A stretch of 64,000 bases of DNA from the NCBI RefSeq assembly GCF_000473225.1, contig NZ_KI421509.1, positions 881,521 through 945,520 on the forward strand, given 5' to 3'. This document shows positions 38,158 to 47,808 of the stretch, piece by piece. The notes under the pieces are model-generated. The model did not search any database, was not told the origin of the DNA, and saw only the letters and a program-made list of their open reading frames with translations. The DNA comes from Sedimentitalea nanhaiensis DSM 24252. Lineage in GTDB: Bacteria; Pseudomonadota; Alphaproteobacteria; Rhodobacterales; Rhodobacteraceae. Numbering within the stretch: the first letter of the stretch is position 1; each line of letters begins with the position of its first letter. Position numbers and translations under genes: made by a program.

Positions 38158-39723
38158 GTGCTTAGAACCGAAAACATCGAAAGTGCTGTTCAACGAAACC
38201 GCGATGAGCTGTTCCGCTTCGGAACGGCCCTGCTTTTTATCGTGGGAATCATGCTGTTCACCATCGTGCGCACAGATGGGGGCATCGACGGCATCCTTCT
38301 GGTCGCCGCGGCCATGATCGGTGGCTACATGGCGATGAACATCGGTGCGAACGATGTCGCCAACAATGTTGGCCCGGCTGTCGGATCGCATGCTATCACG
38401 CTGACCGGGGCAATCATGATCGCGGCCTTTTTTGAAGCCGGGGGCGCCTTGATCGCCGGGGGCGATGTCGTCGGCACGATCAAGAGCGGGATCATTGACC
38501 CGGACCTTGTTGCCGATCGCAATACGTTCATCTGGCTGATGATCGCAGCCCTGCTTGCTGCTGCGGTCTGGCTGAATTTCGCGACCGTCATCGGCGCACC
38601 GGTGTCCGCCACACATTCCATCGTCGGCGGCGTGCTGGGGGCGGGAATCGCCTCCGCAGGCTGGGGTATTGCGGACTGGTCGGTCGTGGGCAAGATTGCT
38701 GCAAGCTGGGTGATTTCACCGGTCATGGGCGGTTTGATTGCGGCCGGTTTTCTCTACGTCATCAAGCGCTCGATCACCTACAAGCAAGACGTTCTGACCG
38801 CGGCCAACCGCATGGTTCCTGTGCTCGTCGCGATCATGGCATGGGCATTTTCCACATATCTGATGCTGAAAGGCGTGAAGAAGATCGTCTCGGTTTCATT
38901 CCCTGTCGCAATTCTGGCCGGCCTTGGCCTGGCCGCCGTCGCCTACGTTTTCCTGCGGCCCTATATTGCGCGCCGAACAGCCGAGCTTGAAAACCACAAG
39001 GCCAGCGTCAATGACCTGTTCACGATTCCCCTGATTTTCGCAGCGGCGCTGTTAAGCTTTGCCCATGGTGCCAACGACGTGGCCAACGCGGTCGGGCCGC
39101 TTGCCGGCATCAACGATGCCATCGTCGGCGGAGGCGTGATCACCAAAGCCTCGATTCCACTCTGGGTCATGGCCGTCGGTGCGATCGGAATTGCGTTGGG
39201 CTTGGCACTCTATGGACCCAAACTGATCCGGACAGTCGGTAGCGAGATCACCGAACTGGACAAAACGCGTGCATTCTGTATCGCGCTGGCGGCCGCGATA
39301 ACCGTTATCATGGCCTCGCAACTGGGGTTGCCCGTCAGCTCGACCCATATCGCAGTAGGCGGTGTCTTTGGTGTCGGCTTCCTGCGTGAATACATCAAAT
39401 CCAGCTATGCGCGCATGCTGGAGCAGATCCGCGAACATCACGCCAACAATGATCCCGAAGCCGTAGACGATTTTCTCGCCCGGTTCGAGGCAGCCGATGT
39501 GGCAATGAAGGGCGAGATGCTGCGCAATATGAAGGCCCAAGCCTCAGGCGATCGTCTACTGGGCAAACGCGAAAGACGCGACCTCGGCCGTGTGCACCGT
39601 GTCGAGCTCGTTAAACGCAATCTTCTGCTGCGTATCGCGGCAGCATGGATCATCACGGTCCCGGTCGCAGCGGTCCTCGCGGCGATGTTCTTCTTTATGC
39701 TACGCGGGATGCTTCTGCCTTGA
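38158..39723 (+). CDS. pit: PiT family inorganic phosphate transporter
   Basis: 521 residues from the GTG at 38158, which has AGGGGG seven bases upstream. A TTG at 38077 gives a longer frame whose extra part is not family-like. The duplicated PiT signature GANDVANNVGPAVGSHAI and GANDVANAVGPLAGI is clear, with about ten helices and a charged loop of about 80 residues before the last helix. Low-affinity proton-coupled phosphate (metal-phosphate) uptake. Confidence 0.9.
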   Translation: MLRTENIESAVQRNRDELFRFGTALLFIVGIMLFTIVRTDGGIDGILLVAAAMIGGYMAMNIGANDVANNVGPAVGSHAITLTGAIMIAAFFEAGGALIAGGDVVGTIKSGIIDPDLVADRNTFIWLMIAALLAAAVWLNFATVIGAPVSATHSIVGGVLGAGIASAGWGIADWSVVGKIAASWVISPVMGGLIAAGFLYVIKRSITYKQDVLTAANRMVPVLVAIMAWAFSTYLMLKGVKKIVSVSFPVAILAGLGLAAVAYVFLRPYIARRTAELENHKASVNDLFTIPLIFAAALLSFAHGANDVANAVGPLAGINDAIVGGGVITKASIPLWVMAVGAIGIALGLALYGPKLIRTVGSEITELDKTRAFCIALAAAITVIMASQLGLPVSSTHIAVGGVFGVGFLREYIKSSYARMLEQIREHHANNDPEAVDDFLARFEAADVAMKGEMLRNMKAQASGDRLLGKRERRDLGRVHRVELVKRNLLLRIAAAWIITVPVAAVLAAMFFFMLRGMLLP

Positions 39724-39958
39724 TATGTTGTTCCCATCCCTACTGTTGACCGCATCACACCTTGCGCGGCACTGAAACCGGTGCGCGAAAGTGTCGCGAA
39801 ATGGTAAGAAGTCGCGGTTGTGCTGGCGCTACACTGGCGCGGAACCGTTGGTCTCCGGTTCGTCGTTGGCACGCCTGACTTGTTCAGGCCGCCATTTTCA
39901 CGGGCGCCCACCAAACCTGGTGTCCAACCAGATTGATGAACTAAGGGATTTCTTCAAA

Positions 39959-41035
39959 ATGATTTTTTCCAAATCCTCCGACCTTCTCGCCTGTATCCTA
40001 GTGCTCGCTGGGACCGCCACGCAGGCGGAGCCGGTCAAGGTCAACGTGATGAACTTTATCGCAGCGCAGACGGCCATGCAGTTCGACAGCTATCAGAAAC
40101 AGGCCGGTGGGGTGAACAAGGTGCTCAACATCCGCGAGCCGGTAGCGATCGACAACCAGCCGACGATCCGGTTGAACCGCGACACGCTTTACAGCTTCAT
40201 GGTGGTGGACATAAGCAAGGGGGCGACCATCACGCTGCCCGATGCCGGGTCGCGCTACCGCTCCATGATGGTGGTGAACGAAGCCAACTACATCAATGCC
40301 GTCTATCTCGATGGTGGTCGCCACGAACTGACGAAAGAAGAATTCGGGTCCGACCATGTCTTTATTGGGATTCGAACCTTGGTCGATTCGAACTCGTCCG
40401 GCGATATCAAGGCCGTGCACAAGCTGCAGGACGCGATCGGGATCGAGGCAAAGTCCGCCACGCCTTTCACCGCGCCGGACTATGACCAGACCAGCTACAA
40501 GGCCACGCTCGATCCGTTGCTCGACCTTGGCAAGGGCGTACCCGATTCCACCGGCTGGTTCGGATCGAAAGAAGACACCACGCCCATCGGCCACCTTATC
40601 GGCACCGCGGTCGGCTTTGGCGGGCTGCCGCAGAAGCACGCCTTTTACCTGAACGTCAATCCCGGCTTGCCTGTCGGTGAATATCAACTGACCGCCAAGG
40701 ATGTCCCCGTCAGAGCGTTCTGGTCGGTCAGCCTTTACAACGACAATGGCTATTTCCAGAAGAACCCCGAAGGCGCCTACAACTTCAACAGCGTCAACGC
40801 GGAGAAAAACTCCGACGGCTCGATCACCATCAACTTCGGCGGCTGCGATGACAGTCGCGTCAATTGCCTGCCGATCATGGAAGGATGGAACTATGGCGTG
40901 CGCCTCTACGAACCCGAAAAGGCGATCCTCGACGGCAGTTACATCTTCCCCTCGGTGGCCGAAGTGACCTCGGCCGGCGCATCACAAGGCAGCCGTCAAG
41001 ATGTCACCCTCCGTGGCGACCCTTTTTCGTATTGA
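39959..41035 (+). CDS. DUF1254/DUF1214 secreted protein, first copy
   Basis: 358 residues from the ATG at 39959, with an N-terminal signal peptide (cleavage near TATQAEP). DUF1254 part (RLNRDTLYSFMVVDISKGATITLPD), then DUF1214 part (VPVRAFWSVSLYNDNGYFQ) and a C-terminal GVRLYEPEKAILDGSY. Exported; function unknown. Followed after ten bases by a second, diverged member. Confidence 0.83.
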   Translation: MIFSKSSDLLACILVLAGTATQAEPVKVNVMNFIAAQTAMQFDSYQKQAGGVNKVLNIREPVAIDNQPTIRLNRDTLYSFMVVDISKGATITLPDAGSRYRSMMVVNEANYINAVYLDGGRHELTKEEFGSDHVFIGIRTLVDSNSSGDIKAVHKLQDAIGIEAKSATPFTAPDYDQTSYKATLDPLLDLGKGVPDSTGWFGSKEDTTPIGHLIGTAVGFGGLPQKHAFYLNVNPGLPVGEYQLTAKDVPVRAFWSVSLYNDNGYFQKNPEGAYNFNSVNAEKNSDGSITINFGGCDDSRVNCLPIMEGWNYGVRLYEPEKAILDGSYIFPSVAEVTSAGASQGSRQDVTLRGDPFSY

Positions 41036-41045
41036 GAAGAGAAGA

Positions 41046-42482
41046 ATGACATTCAAAGCACAAATCGCAACCTGGGCACTGGGCCTGACGCTCGCGCTGC
41101 TTGGTCTTGCCGCCACGCCGCAAACCGCGGGTGCGCAACAGGCGCTGTCAGCCGATGAGGCGAAATCCATCGCCGAAGAGGCCGCGATCTATGGCCTGCC
41201 GATGGTGATGAATTACAGCGTGATGTACCAGTTCGCGATCGACACAAACAGCAGCCAGTACAAGGCGCCGTTCAACCAGATCAGCAGCATGGCCAGCCTG
41301 GCGTCGCCAAAGGATACCGCCATCGTCACGCCGAACAGCGATACGATCTATTCCTTTGTCTGGATGGATCTGCGTGCCGAACCATTGGTCGTCTGCGTGC
41401 CCGAGATCGAGAAATCCCGGTATTATTCCGTTCAGCTGATCAATCTTTACACCTACAATTTCGACTATATCGGCAGCCGGACAACGGGCAACGGCGCAGG
41501 ATGCTATGTGATCGCCGGCCCGCACTGGTCCGAAGACACCCCGAATGGAATCGACAAAGTCATTCGCTCGAGCACCGAGTTCGGCTTTGCGATCTACCGC
41601 ACCCAGGTCTTCGGTCCGTCCGATCTTGACAAGGCCAAGAACGTGCAGGCCGGATACACCGTCTCGACCCTGTCCACGCATACCAAGACCGCGGCACCGA
41701 CCGCTGCACCCGCGGTCGACTGGATGAAGTTCGACAACGAAACCGCGAAAAAGGACCCGCTGAGTTACTTGGCGTTCATCCTGCAATTCGCCCCTGCCAT
41801 CGGCGAAGCCGAGGCGGAACAGCCGCTGCGCGACAAGTTCGCCCGGATTGGAATAGAGGCGGGCAAACCATACCCTTCCATCGGTCTCCCGGACGACGTG
41901 AAATCCGCCATCGCTGAAGGCCTGAAAGCGGGCGCGCAAAAGACCGAGACCAAGAAAGAGAACGTAGGCCGGGTGGTCAATGGCTGGCAGATTTCACAAG
42001 GCCTGTTCGGCGATCGCGCCATGCTGAAGGACGATTATCTGACGCGGGCGGCGGCGGCGCTTGTCGGGCTCTATGGCAACGATACCGCAGAAGCGTTCTA
42101 TCCTTTGACCCGGAAGGACGCGAACGGCACGGACCTCGATGGCAGCAAGAGCGACTACACGCTGACATTTCCGGCAGGCGAGCTTCCGCCCGTAAATGCG
42201 TTCTGGTCGGTCACCATGTATGACGGAAAGACCCAACTCCTGATCGAGAACAGCATCGATCGTTATCTCGTCAATTCACCCATGCTGCCCGATTTGCAGA
42301 AGAACGAGGACGGTTCCCTGACACTCTACATCCAGAAAGAAGAGCCGACGGACGCCAAGGCAAAGGCCAACTGGCTGCCGGCACCGGACGGCCCGATTTA
42401 CATGGTCATGCGTCTCTATTGGCCGGCCAAGGCCGCGTTGGATGGCGATTGGCAGCCGCCTGGGATTGCTCCGGCAAATTAG
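41046..42482 (+). CDS. DUF1254/DUF1214 secreted protein, second copy
   Basis: 478 residues with a signal peptide ending TAGAQQA. DUF1254 signature TPNSDTIYSFVWMDLRAEPLVV, then DUF1214 signature PPVNAFWSVTMYDGKTQLLI and the terminal MRLYWPAKAALDGDWQPP. Longer and only distantly alike the first copy; together they look like an old tandem duplication. Periplasmic, function unknown. Confidence 0.87.
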   Translation: MTFKAQIATWALGLTLALLGLAATPQTAGAQQALSADEAKSIAEEAAIYGLPMVMNYSVMYQFAIDTNSSQYKAPFNQISSMASLASPKDTAIVTPNSDTIYSFVWMDLRAEPLVVCVPEIEKSRYYSVQLINLYTYNFDYIGSRTTGNGAGCYVIAGPHWSEDTPNGIDKVIRSSTEFGFAIYRTQVFGPSDLDKAKNVQAGYTVSTLSTHTKTAAPTAAPAVDWMKFDNETAKKDPLSYLAFILQFAPAIGEAEAEQPLRDKFARIGIEAGKPYPSIGLPDDVKSAIAEGLKAGAQKTETKKENVGRVVNGWQISQGLFGDRAMLKDDYLTRAAAALVGLYGNDTAEAFYPLTRKDANGTDLDGSKSDYTLTFPAGELPPVNAFWSVTMYDGKTQLLIENSIDRYLVNSPMLPDLQKNEDGSLTLYIQKEEPTDAKAKANWLPAPDGPIYMVMRLYWPAKAALDGDWQPPGIAPAN

Positions 42483-42484
42483 AA

Positions 42485-42840
42485 ACCGAAGGCCCGGAGG
42501 CCGAGTGCGATCACATCGTTGCCGTCCAGAAATTGCGCGGCCGCGAAGGCAGAGGCGACCGTGGTCAACTCGTTGATCGCACCTGCGCCGGAGCGTCGCC
42601 TCTAAGGAGTGCCATCAGCGTGGTTGCCGGGTTCGAACCCGCGCCTACCGCCGTCTTCGCCTCGCCGCCCTGCGCGACAAGATACAGCACGGCCCCGGCG
42701 TCAGGTCCGTCGACAATACCCAAGCCGAATTCCCCGTTTTCGTCCGTGCGCACGGCACCGAGCATTTGAGGTGTATCCTGGCCAGCCTGCAGACCGACAC
42801 CTGAGCTCCTGCAATTGGCGTGGCCTTGTGCGACATCCCC
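42485..42840 (-). pseudogene. Remnant of a surface/beta-repeat protein domain
   Basis: RTDENGEFGLGIVDGPDAGA, VLYLVAQGGEAKTAVG and NPATTLMALLRGDAP read in one frame, then AINELTTVASAFAAAQFLDG only in the next frame; one base appears lost at about 42582. This arrangement of a Gly-rich beta domain and INE(L/M)TTVAS is seen in long extracellular proteins. No start and no continuation past 42482: a fragment. Confidence 0.6.
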
Positions 42841-42998
42841 GAATGTTAGGTCTCCGATGCGGGTCTGGATACAGGCCAAGGTGAACAGCCTGGGTCTTGA
42901 CGTGACGGTCATCGATATGTCGCTCGTCCTCGGGCACGCTTTTCCTACCCTCAATTGAGGATAATACAGGGCCCCTGTCTTGCCATTTTGCGCCACTC

Positions 42999-43355
42999 TT
43001 ACCCCTGTGTCCGGACCCGCGAAGCAGCCTGACGCCAGGCGCTTGGGGATTGATTGGCGCGTTTCGCGAAGGCGCGAGAAAACGCGCCCGGCGTTGCGTA
43101 ACCCAGGCGGGCGGCAATTTCACAGACCGGCACCTCGGTCTGGCTCAACAGATCCTTCGCCCGCTCGTGACGCGCTGATGACACGATCTCGCGGCAGCTC
43201 GTGCGCGCTTCTGCCAGACGCCGCTGCGGGGTTCGGCTTGTTGTGCCGGTCTTGCGCGCAACCTCTGCAATCGTCGGCTGCTTCGAATAGGACAGGTTCG
43301 TCACGATCTTGCGAACGCGGTCCAACGTCAGCAAGTTTTTTGCATTTTGCGCCAT
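42999..43355 (-). pseudogene. AraC-type DNA-binding domain, truncated
   Basis: 118 residues containing only the double helix-turn-helix of AraC regulators (TIAEVARKTGTTSRTPQRRL and VCEIAARLGYATPGAFSRAF). The usual N-terminal ligand-binding domain is absent upstream. Either a gene remnant or a stand-alone binding domain. It is divergent from a full-length AraC gene of the same subgroup. Confidence 0.55.
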
Positions 43356-43528
43356 AGCCGTTGTAAGCTGCCAAGGTATTTTGATGCAGGAGGCACCATT
43401 GTAGTGCTGTGCGCCCCGAGAATCTTACCCATCCGCGCCACATGGCACGCTCTGGGAACGCCAGACATCCAAGCCGGAAATTCAAAAGCAAGCGCGGGGA
43501 CTCTCGGTCTCCGACACGGTGACCGGGC

Positions 43529-44539
43529 ATGACGCCTGTCCCGCTTGTCCGTGCTGTGCATCTGAATGTCTATCTGAACGTCCTGAGAGAAATCGGGGAG
43601 CCTGTTGATCGCTTGTTGAATCGGGTGGGATTGCCGGGGTCGGTCGAGGACAACCCGAACGCATATCTGCTTGTCCCGCGGGTGCTCGCCCTTGTCTCCG
43701 CCTGTGGCGGATCGCACGCCGCGATGCATCTCGGGTTTCGTGCCGCACAAAACCTGTCGTTCCAGAGTTTGCGTCCGGAGACTCAAGCCGCTTTCCTGAA
43801 CGCGCCGAGCGGCCGCGCCCGGCTCAGAGCGATGGTCCGTCGCTGCACCTTCGAGGATAGCGCGCTGGTCGGGGGGATGGTCGAAGAAGGGCGCAATCTG
43901 CGCGTGCGCTGCGATATGGTCGGGTTCGAAGAGAGCCCGGCTCTCGCCTATTCGGAATGGCTCCAGATCTACGCCTTCCTTTTAGCGGTGCGCTCCATCG
44001 CGGGGGCAGATTGGTGTCCCGAGGAGATCACGCTCACCACTCATGGCACCCCGCCCGACGCCGCATATGCCGCCTTGCCGAACGCGCGGATACTGCTGGG
44101 CCAACCACATTGCTCGATCCTGGTTCCAATCGAAACGCTGGCCCGTCCCTGCAGACGGCCTGCGGCCCCGCCGGTAGGATCCACTCCGGAGACGCATGCC
44201 CAGCTGCAGACCTGGACCTACGGGAGGGGTTTGCGAGAAATGCTGAAGCCCTACATGAACGATGCGCCGCTCGATCTCGCAGAGGCGGCAGAGATGCTTG
44301 GCACCACGGCGCGCACCTTGCAGCGGCGGCTCGATCGCAATGGCATGAGTTTCCGGAAGGTGCTCGACGAGGCGCGCTACGAGATCGCTTGCGACTTGCT
44401 CGCTGACCGCGCGATGAAGATCATCGACGTCTCCTTCGCGACCGGCTACGAGAACCCCCAGCACTTTACCCGTGCATTCCGGCGGCTGGCCGGTATCTCG
44501 CCTCGGGACTATCGAAAGTCCCTCGCTCTTGCAGGTTAG
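43529..44539 (+). CDS. AraC family transcriptional regulator
   Basis: 336 residues of the OruR/ArgR-like subgroup: an N-terminal 'arabinose-binding' domain of about 210 residues and a C-terminal AraC DNA-binding domain with DLAEAAEMLGTTARTLQRRL and IDVSFATGYENPQHFTRAF. Target not known; adjacent to the truncated AraC domain and the DUF1254 pair. Confidence 0.88.
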   Translation: MTPVPLVRAVHLNVYLNVLREIGEPVDRLLNRVGLPGSVEDNPNAYLLVPRVLALVSACGGSHAAMHLGFRAAQNLSFQSLRPETQAAFLNAPSGRARLRAMVRRCTFEDSALVGGMVEEGRNLRVRCDMVGFEESPALAYSEWLQIYAFLLAVRSIAGADWCPEEITLTTHGTPPDAAYAALPNARILLGQPHCSILVPIETLARPCRRPAAPPVGSTPETHAQLQTWTYGRGLREMLKPYMNDAPLDLAEAAEMLGTTARTLQRRLDRNGMSFRKVLDEARYEIACDLLADRAMKIIDVSFATGYENPQHFTRAFRRLAGISPRDYRKSLALAG

Positions 44540-45154
44540 CGCGCGCCGAAGCCTGCGCACCGTTGAGTGTCATGGGGGCCCGTCGGCCGTCGTTTTTCAA
44601 GGCGACCAACGGCTCGCAGCCGGTAACGCCGCCGCAATGAGCTTTTCGAAAAGAGGGCTTGGCGCCAAGTGAAAACAAACGCGACGATGCCGGGGCATTC
44701 TGATACGGCAGACGAGATCAGAACCTTGTGCGCGGGTGGCGCTTCCTCGGCGAACGCCGTCGCGCGAACCGGGACGCGTTCGCCCTATTGGCGCGTGGGG
44801 CCGAGATCGACATGCATGCACCCCGCGCGCGGATAGAAGCCGAACCCGACCGCCCACGCCGCATCCTCGAAGACAGGCAAGTTGCACCGTTGCCGAGTGA
44901 ACCCTTCTTCCATTCCGGAAAAATCTCGAACAAGTCCTTTCGCTGGAAATTACCCAGCCCTGCTATTGTTACAGGAGCCGGACGACAATGTTCGGTTGGC
45001 GGCCTTTTTTGAGATCAGAACTTCATGCGTATCGAACAGAATGATGCACCTGTTCCACTGTTCAGCGACGCGCAGCTTTTTCGAGGAATGCGGCGTGGTC
45101 CGAGTTCGAGTATATGGCGAAGTTGACCGGCCTCATGCGAGGTGGGGCAACTTC
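44540..45154. other. 615-base stretch without a supported gene
   Basis: Short open frames on both strands with no family match or ribosome site. It separates the AraC gene from the convergent ggt gene. Confidence 0.4.
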
Positions 45155-45176
45155 GCCCCGGCGACGTCGCCGGGGC
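45155..45176. terminator. Perfect 22-base palindrome downstream of ggt
   Basis: GCCCCGGCGAC directly followed by its inverted copy GTCGCCGGGGC. It begins 16 bases after the ggt stop, and on the plus strand TGCTTT follows. Likely a terminator for ggt and/or readthrough from the other side. Confidence 0.55.
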
Positions 45177-45191
45177 TGCTTTCGTAGAGGA

Positions 45192-46916
45192 TCAGTACCC
45201 GAGGGTCGCGGCGTCGACGCGGCGCGGATCCGAGGCTCCGAAAAGGTAGCCGCTTTCCTTATCCACGAGGATCGATTGGGTCGAACCCATCACTGATTTT
45301 TCGCTGACCTTGTGGCCCCGCTGTTCGAGCAAACCGATCGTGTCGAGGCTGATGCCGTCCTCGATCCGGATTTCATCCGGCAGCCACTGGTGGTGGATGC
45401 GGGGCGCAAAGGAAGCCTCGGCAACGTTCATCCCGTGGTCGATGACATTCATGATGACCTGCAACGTGGTGGTGATGATGCGCGAGCCTCCAGGCGAGCC
45501 GGTGACCATGAACACCTCTCCGTCTTTCATCACGATCGTCGGCGACATCGACGAAAGCGGCCGCTTGCCGCCCTCGACAGCGTTGGCATCCCCGCCGATC
45601 AGGCCATAGGCATTGGGCACGCCGGGCTTGGCGGCAAAGTCATCCATCTCGTTGTTCATGAGAACGCCGGTGCCATCGGCAACCATTCCGGAACCATAGG
45701 AAAAGTTGATCGTGTAGGTGTTGGAAACGGCGTTGCCATCCTTGTCCACGATCGAGAAATGTGTGGTCTGGTCGGACTCGTAAGGTGCGAGATTGCCCGG
45801 CTTGATTGTGACCGACGGGGTCGCCGCGTTGAGACTGATGCCGGCGCGGATATCGTCGGCATAGGTCTTGGAGGTGATCTCTGCCAGAGGCACATCCACG
45901 AAATCGCTGTCGCCGAGATATTCCGAACGGTCGGCATAGGCGCGTTTCATCGCCTCGGACATGAGGTGAATCGTGTCGGCGGAATTGTGGCCGAGGAAGG
46001 AGATCGGATAGTCCTCGAGAACATTGAGGATCTGGATGATATGCGCGCCACCTGAACTGGGGGGCGGCATTGAAACGATCTCGTAGCCGCGATAGGTGCC
46101 CCGAACCGGGTCGCGCAGAACCGGCGTATAGCCGGCCATGTCCTCTACGGTGATGCGGCCACCGGCGGCCTGCACCGCTTCGGCGATTTTCACCGCCGTC
46201 TCGCCCTTGTAAAAGCCGTCCGTACCTTCATCGGCGATCTTCTGCAGGGTATTGGCGAGGTCCGCTTGCACAAGGGTCTCGCCGGGTTCGTAGAAACCGC
46301 CGCCTGCCTTGTAGAAGATGCTCTCGGAGGTCGACCATTTCTTCAGCCGGGCCTCGAGCCCCTTGAGACTGTCGGCAAGGCCGGGAGTCACCGCGATCCC
46401 GTCGCGGGCAAGGGCTATCGCCGGTTCGATCACTTCGGCGAGAGTCATGCTTCCGTAGTTTTCGAGCGCCATTTGCATTCCGGCAACCGTTCCAGGCACA
46501 CCGACGGCCAGACCCGTGTAGCGCGAGAGTTCGCTGTCGGCGTCGCCTGCGGCGTCGAGAAACATGTCGCGATCCGCGGATGCGGGTGCCATTTCGCGAT
46601 AGTCTATGGCCTTGGTTTCGCCGGTTTCCGCGTCATGGACGACCATGAACCCGCCACCGCCGATATTGCCGGCGCGCGGCAGGGTTACAGCCAGGGCAAA
46701 GGCCACAGCAACGCCTGCGTCAACGGCATTGCCGCCTGCCTTGAGGATGTCGAGTCCGATCTGGGCCGCCACCGCTTCCTGCGCCGAAACCATGCCGTTT
46801 TCAGCATAGACCGGATGAACGCGGTCGCTCCCGGAGAAGATCGCCGCTTCCTGGGCGTAAAGCGCGGGTGCCGCCGACATGGCAAAACACACCGCCCCTG
46901 TGATAACGTGTCTCAT
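45192..46916 (-). CDS. ggt: Gamma-glutamyltransferase
   Basis: 574 residues. A signal peptide ending ALYAQEA sends it to the periplasm. The precursor cleaves itself before the catalytic Thr384 in QTTHFSIVDKDGNAV, giving large and small subunits; NNEMDDF, the PPSSGG and the SPTIV/TGSPGG glutamate-binding motifs are present. Hydrolyses glutathione and transfers gamma-glutamyl groups. Single gene. Confidence 0.94.
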   Translation of the reverse strand: MRHVITGAVCFAMSAAPALYAQEAAIFSGSDRVHPVYAENGMVSAQEAVAAQIGLDILKAGGNAVDAGVAVAFALAVTLPRAGNIGGGGFMVVHDAETGETKAIDYREMAPASADRDMFLDAAGDADSELSRYTGLAVGVPGTVAGMQMALENYGSMTLAEVIEPAIALARDGIAVTPGLADSLKGLEARLKKWSTSESIFYKAGGGFYEPGETLVQADLANTLQKIADEGTDGFYKGETAVKIAEAVQAAGGRITVEDMAGYTPVLRDPVRGTYRGYEIVSMPPPSSGGAHIIQILNVLEDYPISFLGHNSADTIHLMSEAMKRAYADRSEYLGDSDFVDVPLAEITSKTYADDIRAGISLNAATPSVTIKPGNLAPYESDQTTHFSIVDKDGNAVSNTYTINFSYGSGMVADGTGVLMNNEMDDFAAKPGVPNAYGLIGGDANAVEGGKRPLSSMSPTIVMKDGEVFMVTGSPGGSRIITTTLQVIMNVIDHGMNVAEASFAPRIHHQWLPDEIRIEDGISLDTIGLLEQRGHKVSEKSVMGSTQSILVDKESGYLFGASDPRRVDAATLGY

Positions 46917-47369
46917 TGAAGTCCTCCCATTTGTCTTGCGTGTCCTGAGCGTCGCAGTTTCGAGTCAAAGGTGCAACATCGGCGTCGGGCACCATGGGAA
47001 GCTTCAGCCCCCTTCGCGGGCCCTGTCAAAGAATTTTCGCGGTCATTTCAGCATCGCAATACCGTCAATGGGATATTTCGGCGACCCGCGTCGATGCCCT
47101 GGCATGGCGTGCCGATGCGCTGTCCTGTACCCCCGACTACAGGCCCCCCCCGCGTAGAAGATCTTCTGCCGTGGAACTGATCGAAAAAACGGCCTGACCG
47201 GACGCTTATATGGGGCATGATTCTGACCTTGCGGTTGCAGACCAGTCCCAAGAATCCGCAGGCTCGTGATTGAATATGCAAAAGAAATTTGGTTGTGCCC
47301 TTACCCTGGACGAACCTCGAGTTTTCCGGCTTGCAAAAGCTCCTGGGATCCGGCAAATACCGTCGGCAC
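46917..47369. other. Intergenic stretch before tRNA-Ser
   Basis: No protein-like frame. It holds the ggt promoter region at the left and the tRNA promoter at the right. Confidence 0.4.
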
Positions 47370-47459
47370 GGAGAGGTGGCCGAGTGGTCGAAGGCGCACG
47401 CCTGGAAAGTGTGTAGGCGGGAGACCGTCTCCAGGGTTCGAATCCCTGTCTCTCCGCCA
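47370..47459 (+). tRNA. tRNA-Ser (anticodon GGA)
   Basis: 90 bases including an encoded CCA (47457-47459). Acceptor stem GGAGAGG with TCTCTCC, D-arm with TGGCCGAGTGG, anticodon stem CACGC/GTGTG around the loop CTGGAAA, a long class II variable arm and T-arm with GGTTCGAATCC. It reads UCC and UCU codons. tRNA-Ser 3' ends are common integration targets; the accessory region begins right after it. Confidence 0.95.
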
Positions 47460-47483
47460 CAAACCAATCGCGAACCCGAGACG

Positions 47484-47510
47484 AGGCCCCAGTGAGGGCC
47501 TTTTTTCTTT
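47484..47510 (+). terminator. Terminator after tRNA-Ser
   Basis: AGGCCC (47484-47489) and GGGCCT (47496-47501) stem followed by a T-rich run. Typical intrinsic terminator for the tRNA transcript. Confidence 0.8.
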
Positions 47511-47808
47511 TTGGTTCAAAGGGGTTTAACGATGCCATCCGACTTTCGGAGACTGGCATTTGGGCCTAAATCGGTCTCTAAAGCCCCCGCGTCTCTTTCC
47601 ACCCGCCCTTCACCCAAATCGAGACGCATTCAAAACTGTCTGTCTTTTCAGAAGCTTGCTGAAAATGGATTGCGCCGCAGTTGAGGCAGGTTCGACCGCT
47701 ATCGAAACGGTCAGAGACACCTGAAGGCGGCGTGGTTCTTCGAAGCAGTGCGAAAGGTCGCGAGAAGTCTTTGATGACAAACAGACTTTCCGCTCATAGC
47801 CTGGCGGC

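Noticed and set aside
47370..47459. tRNA-Ser as the proven attachment site of the element
   Set aside because: No tyrosine integrase and no repeated tRNA 3' end found in the window; the recombinase present is of the serine type, which rarely uses tRNAs.
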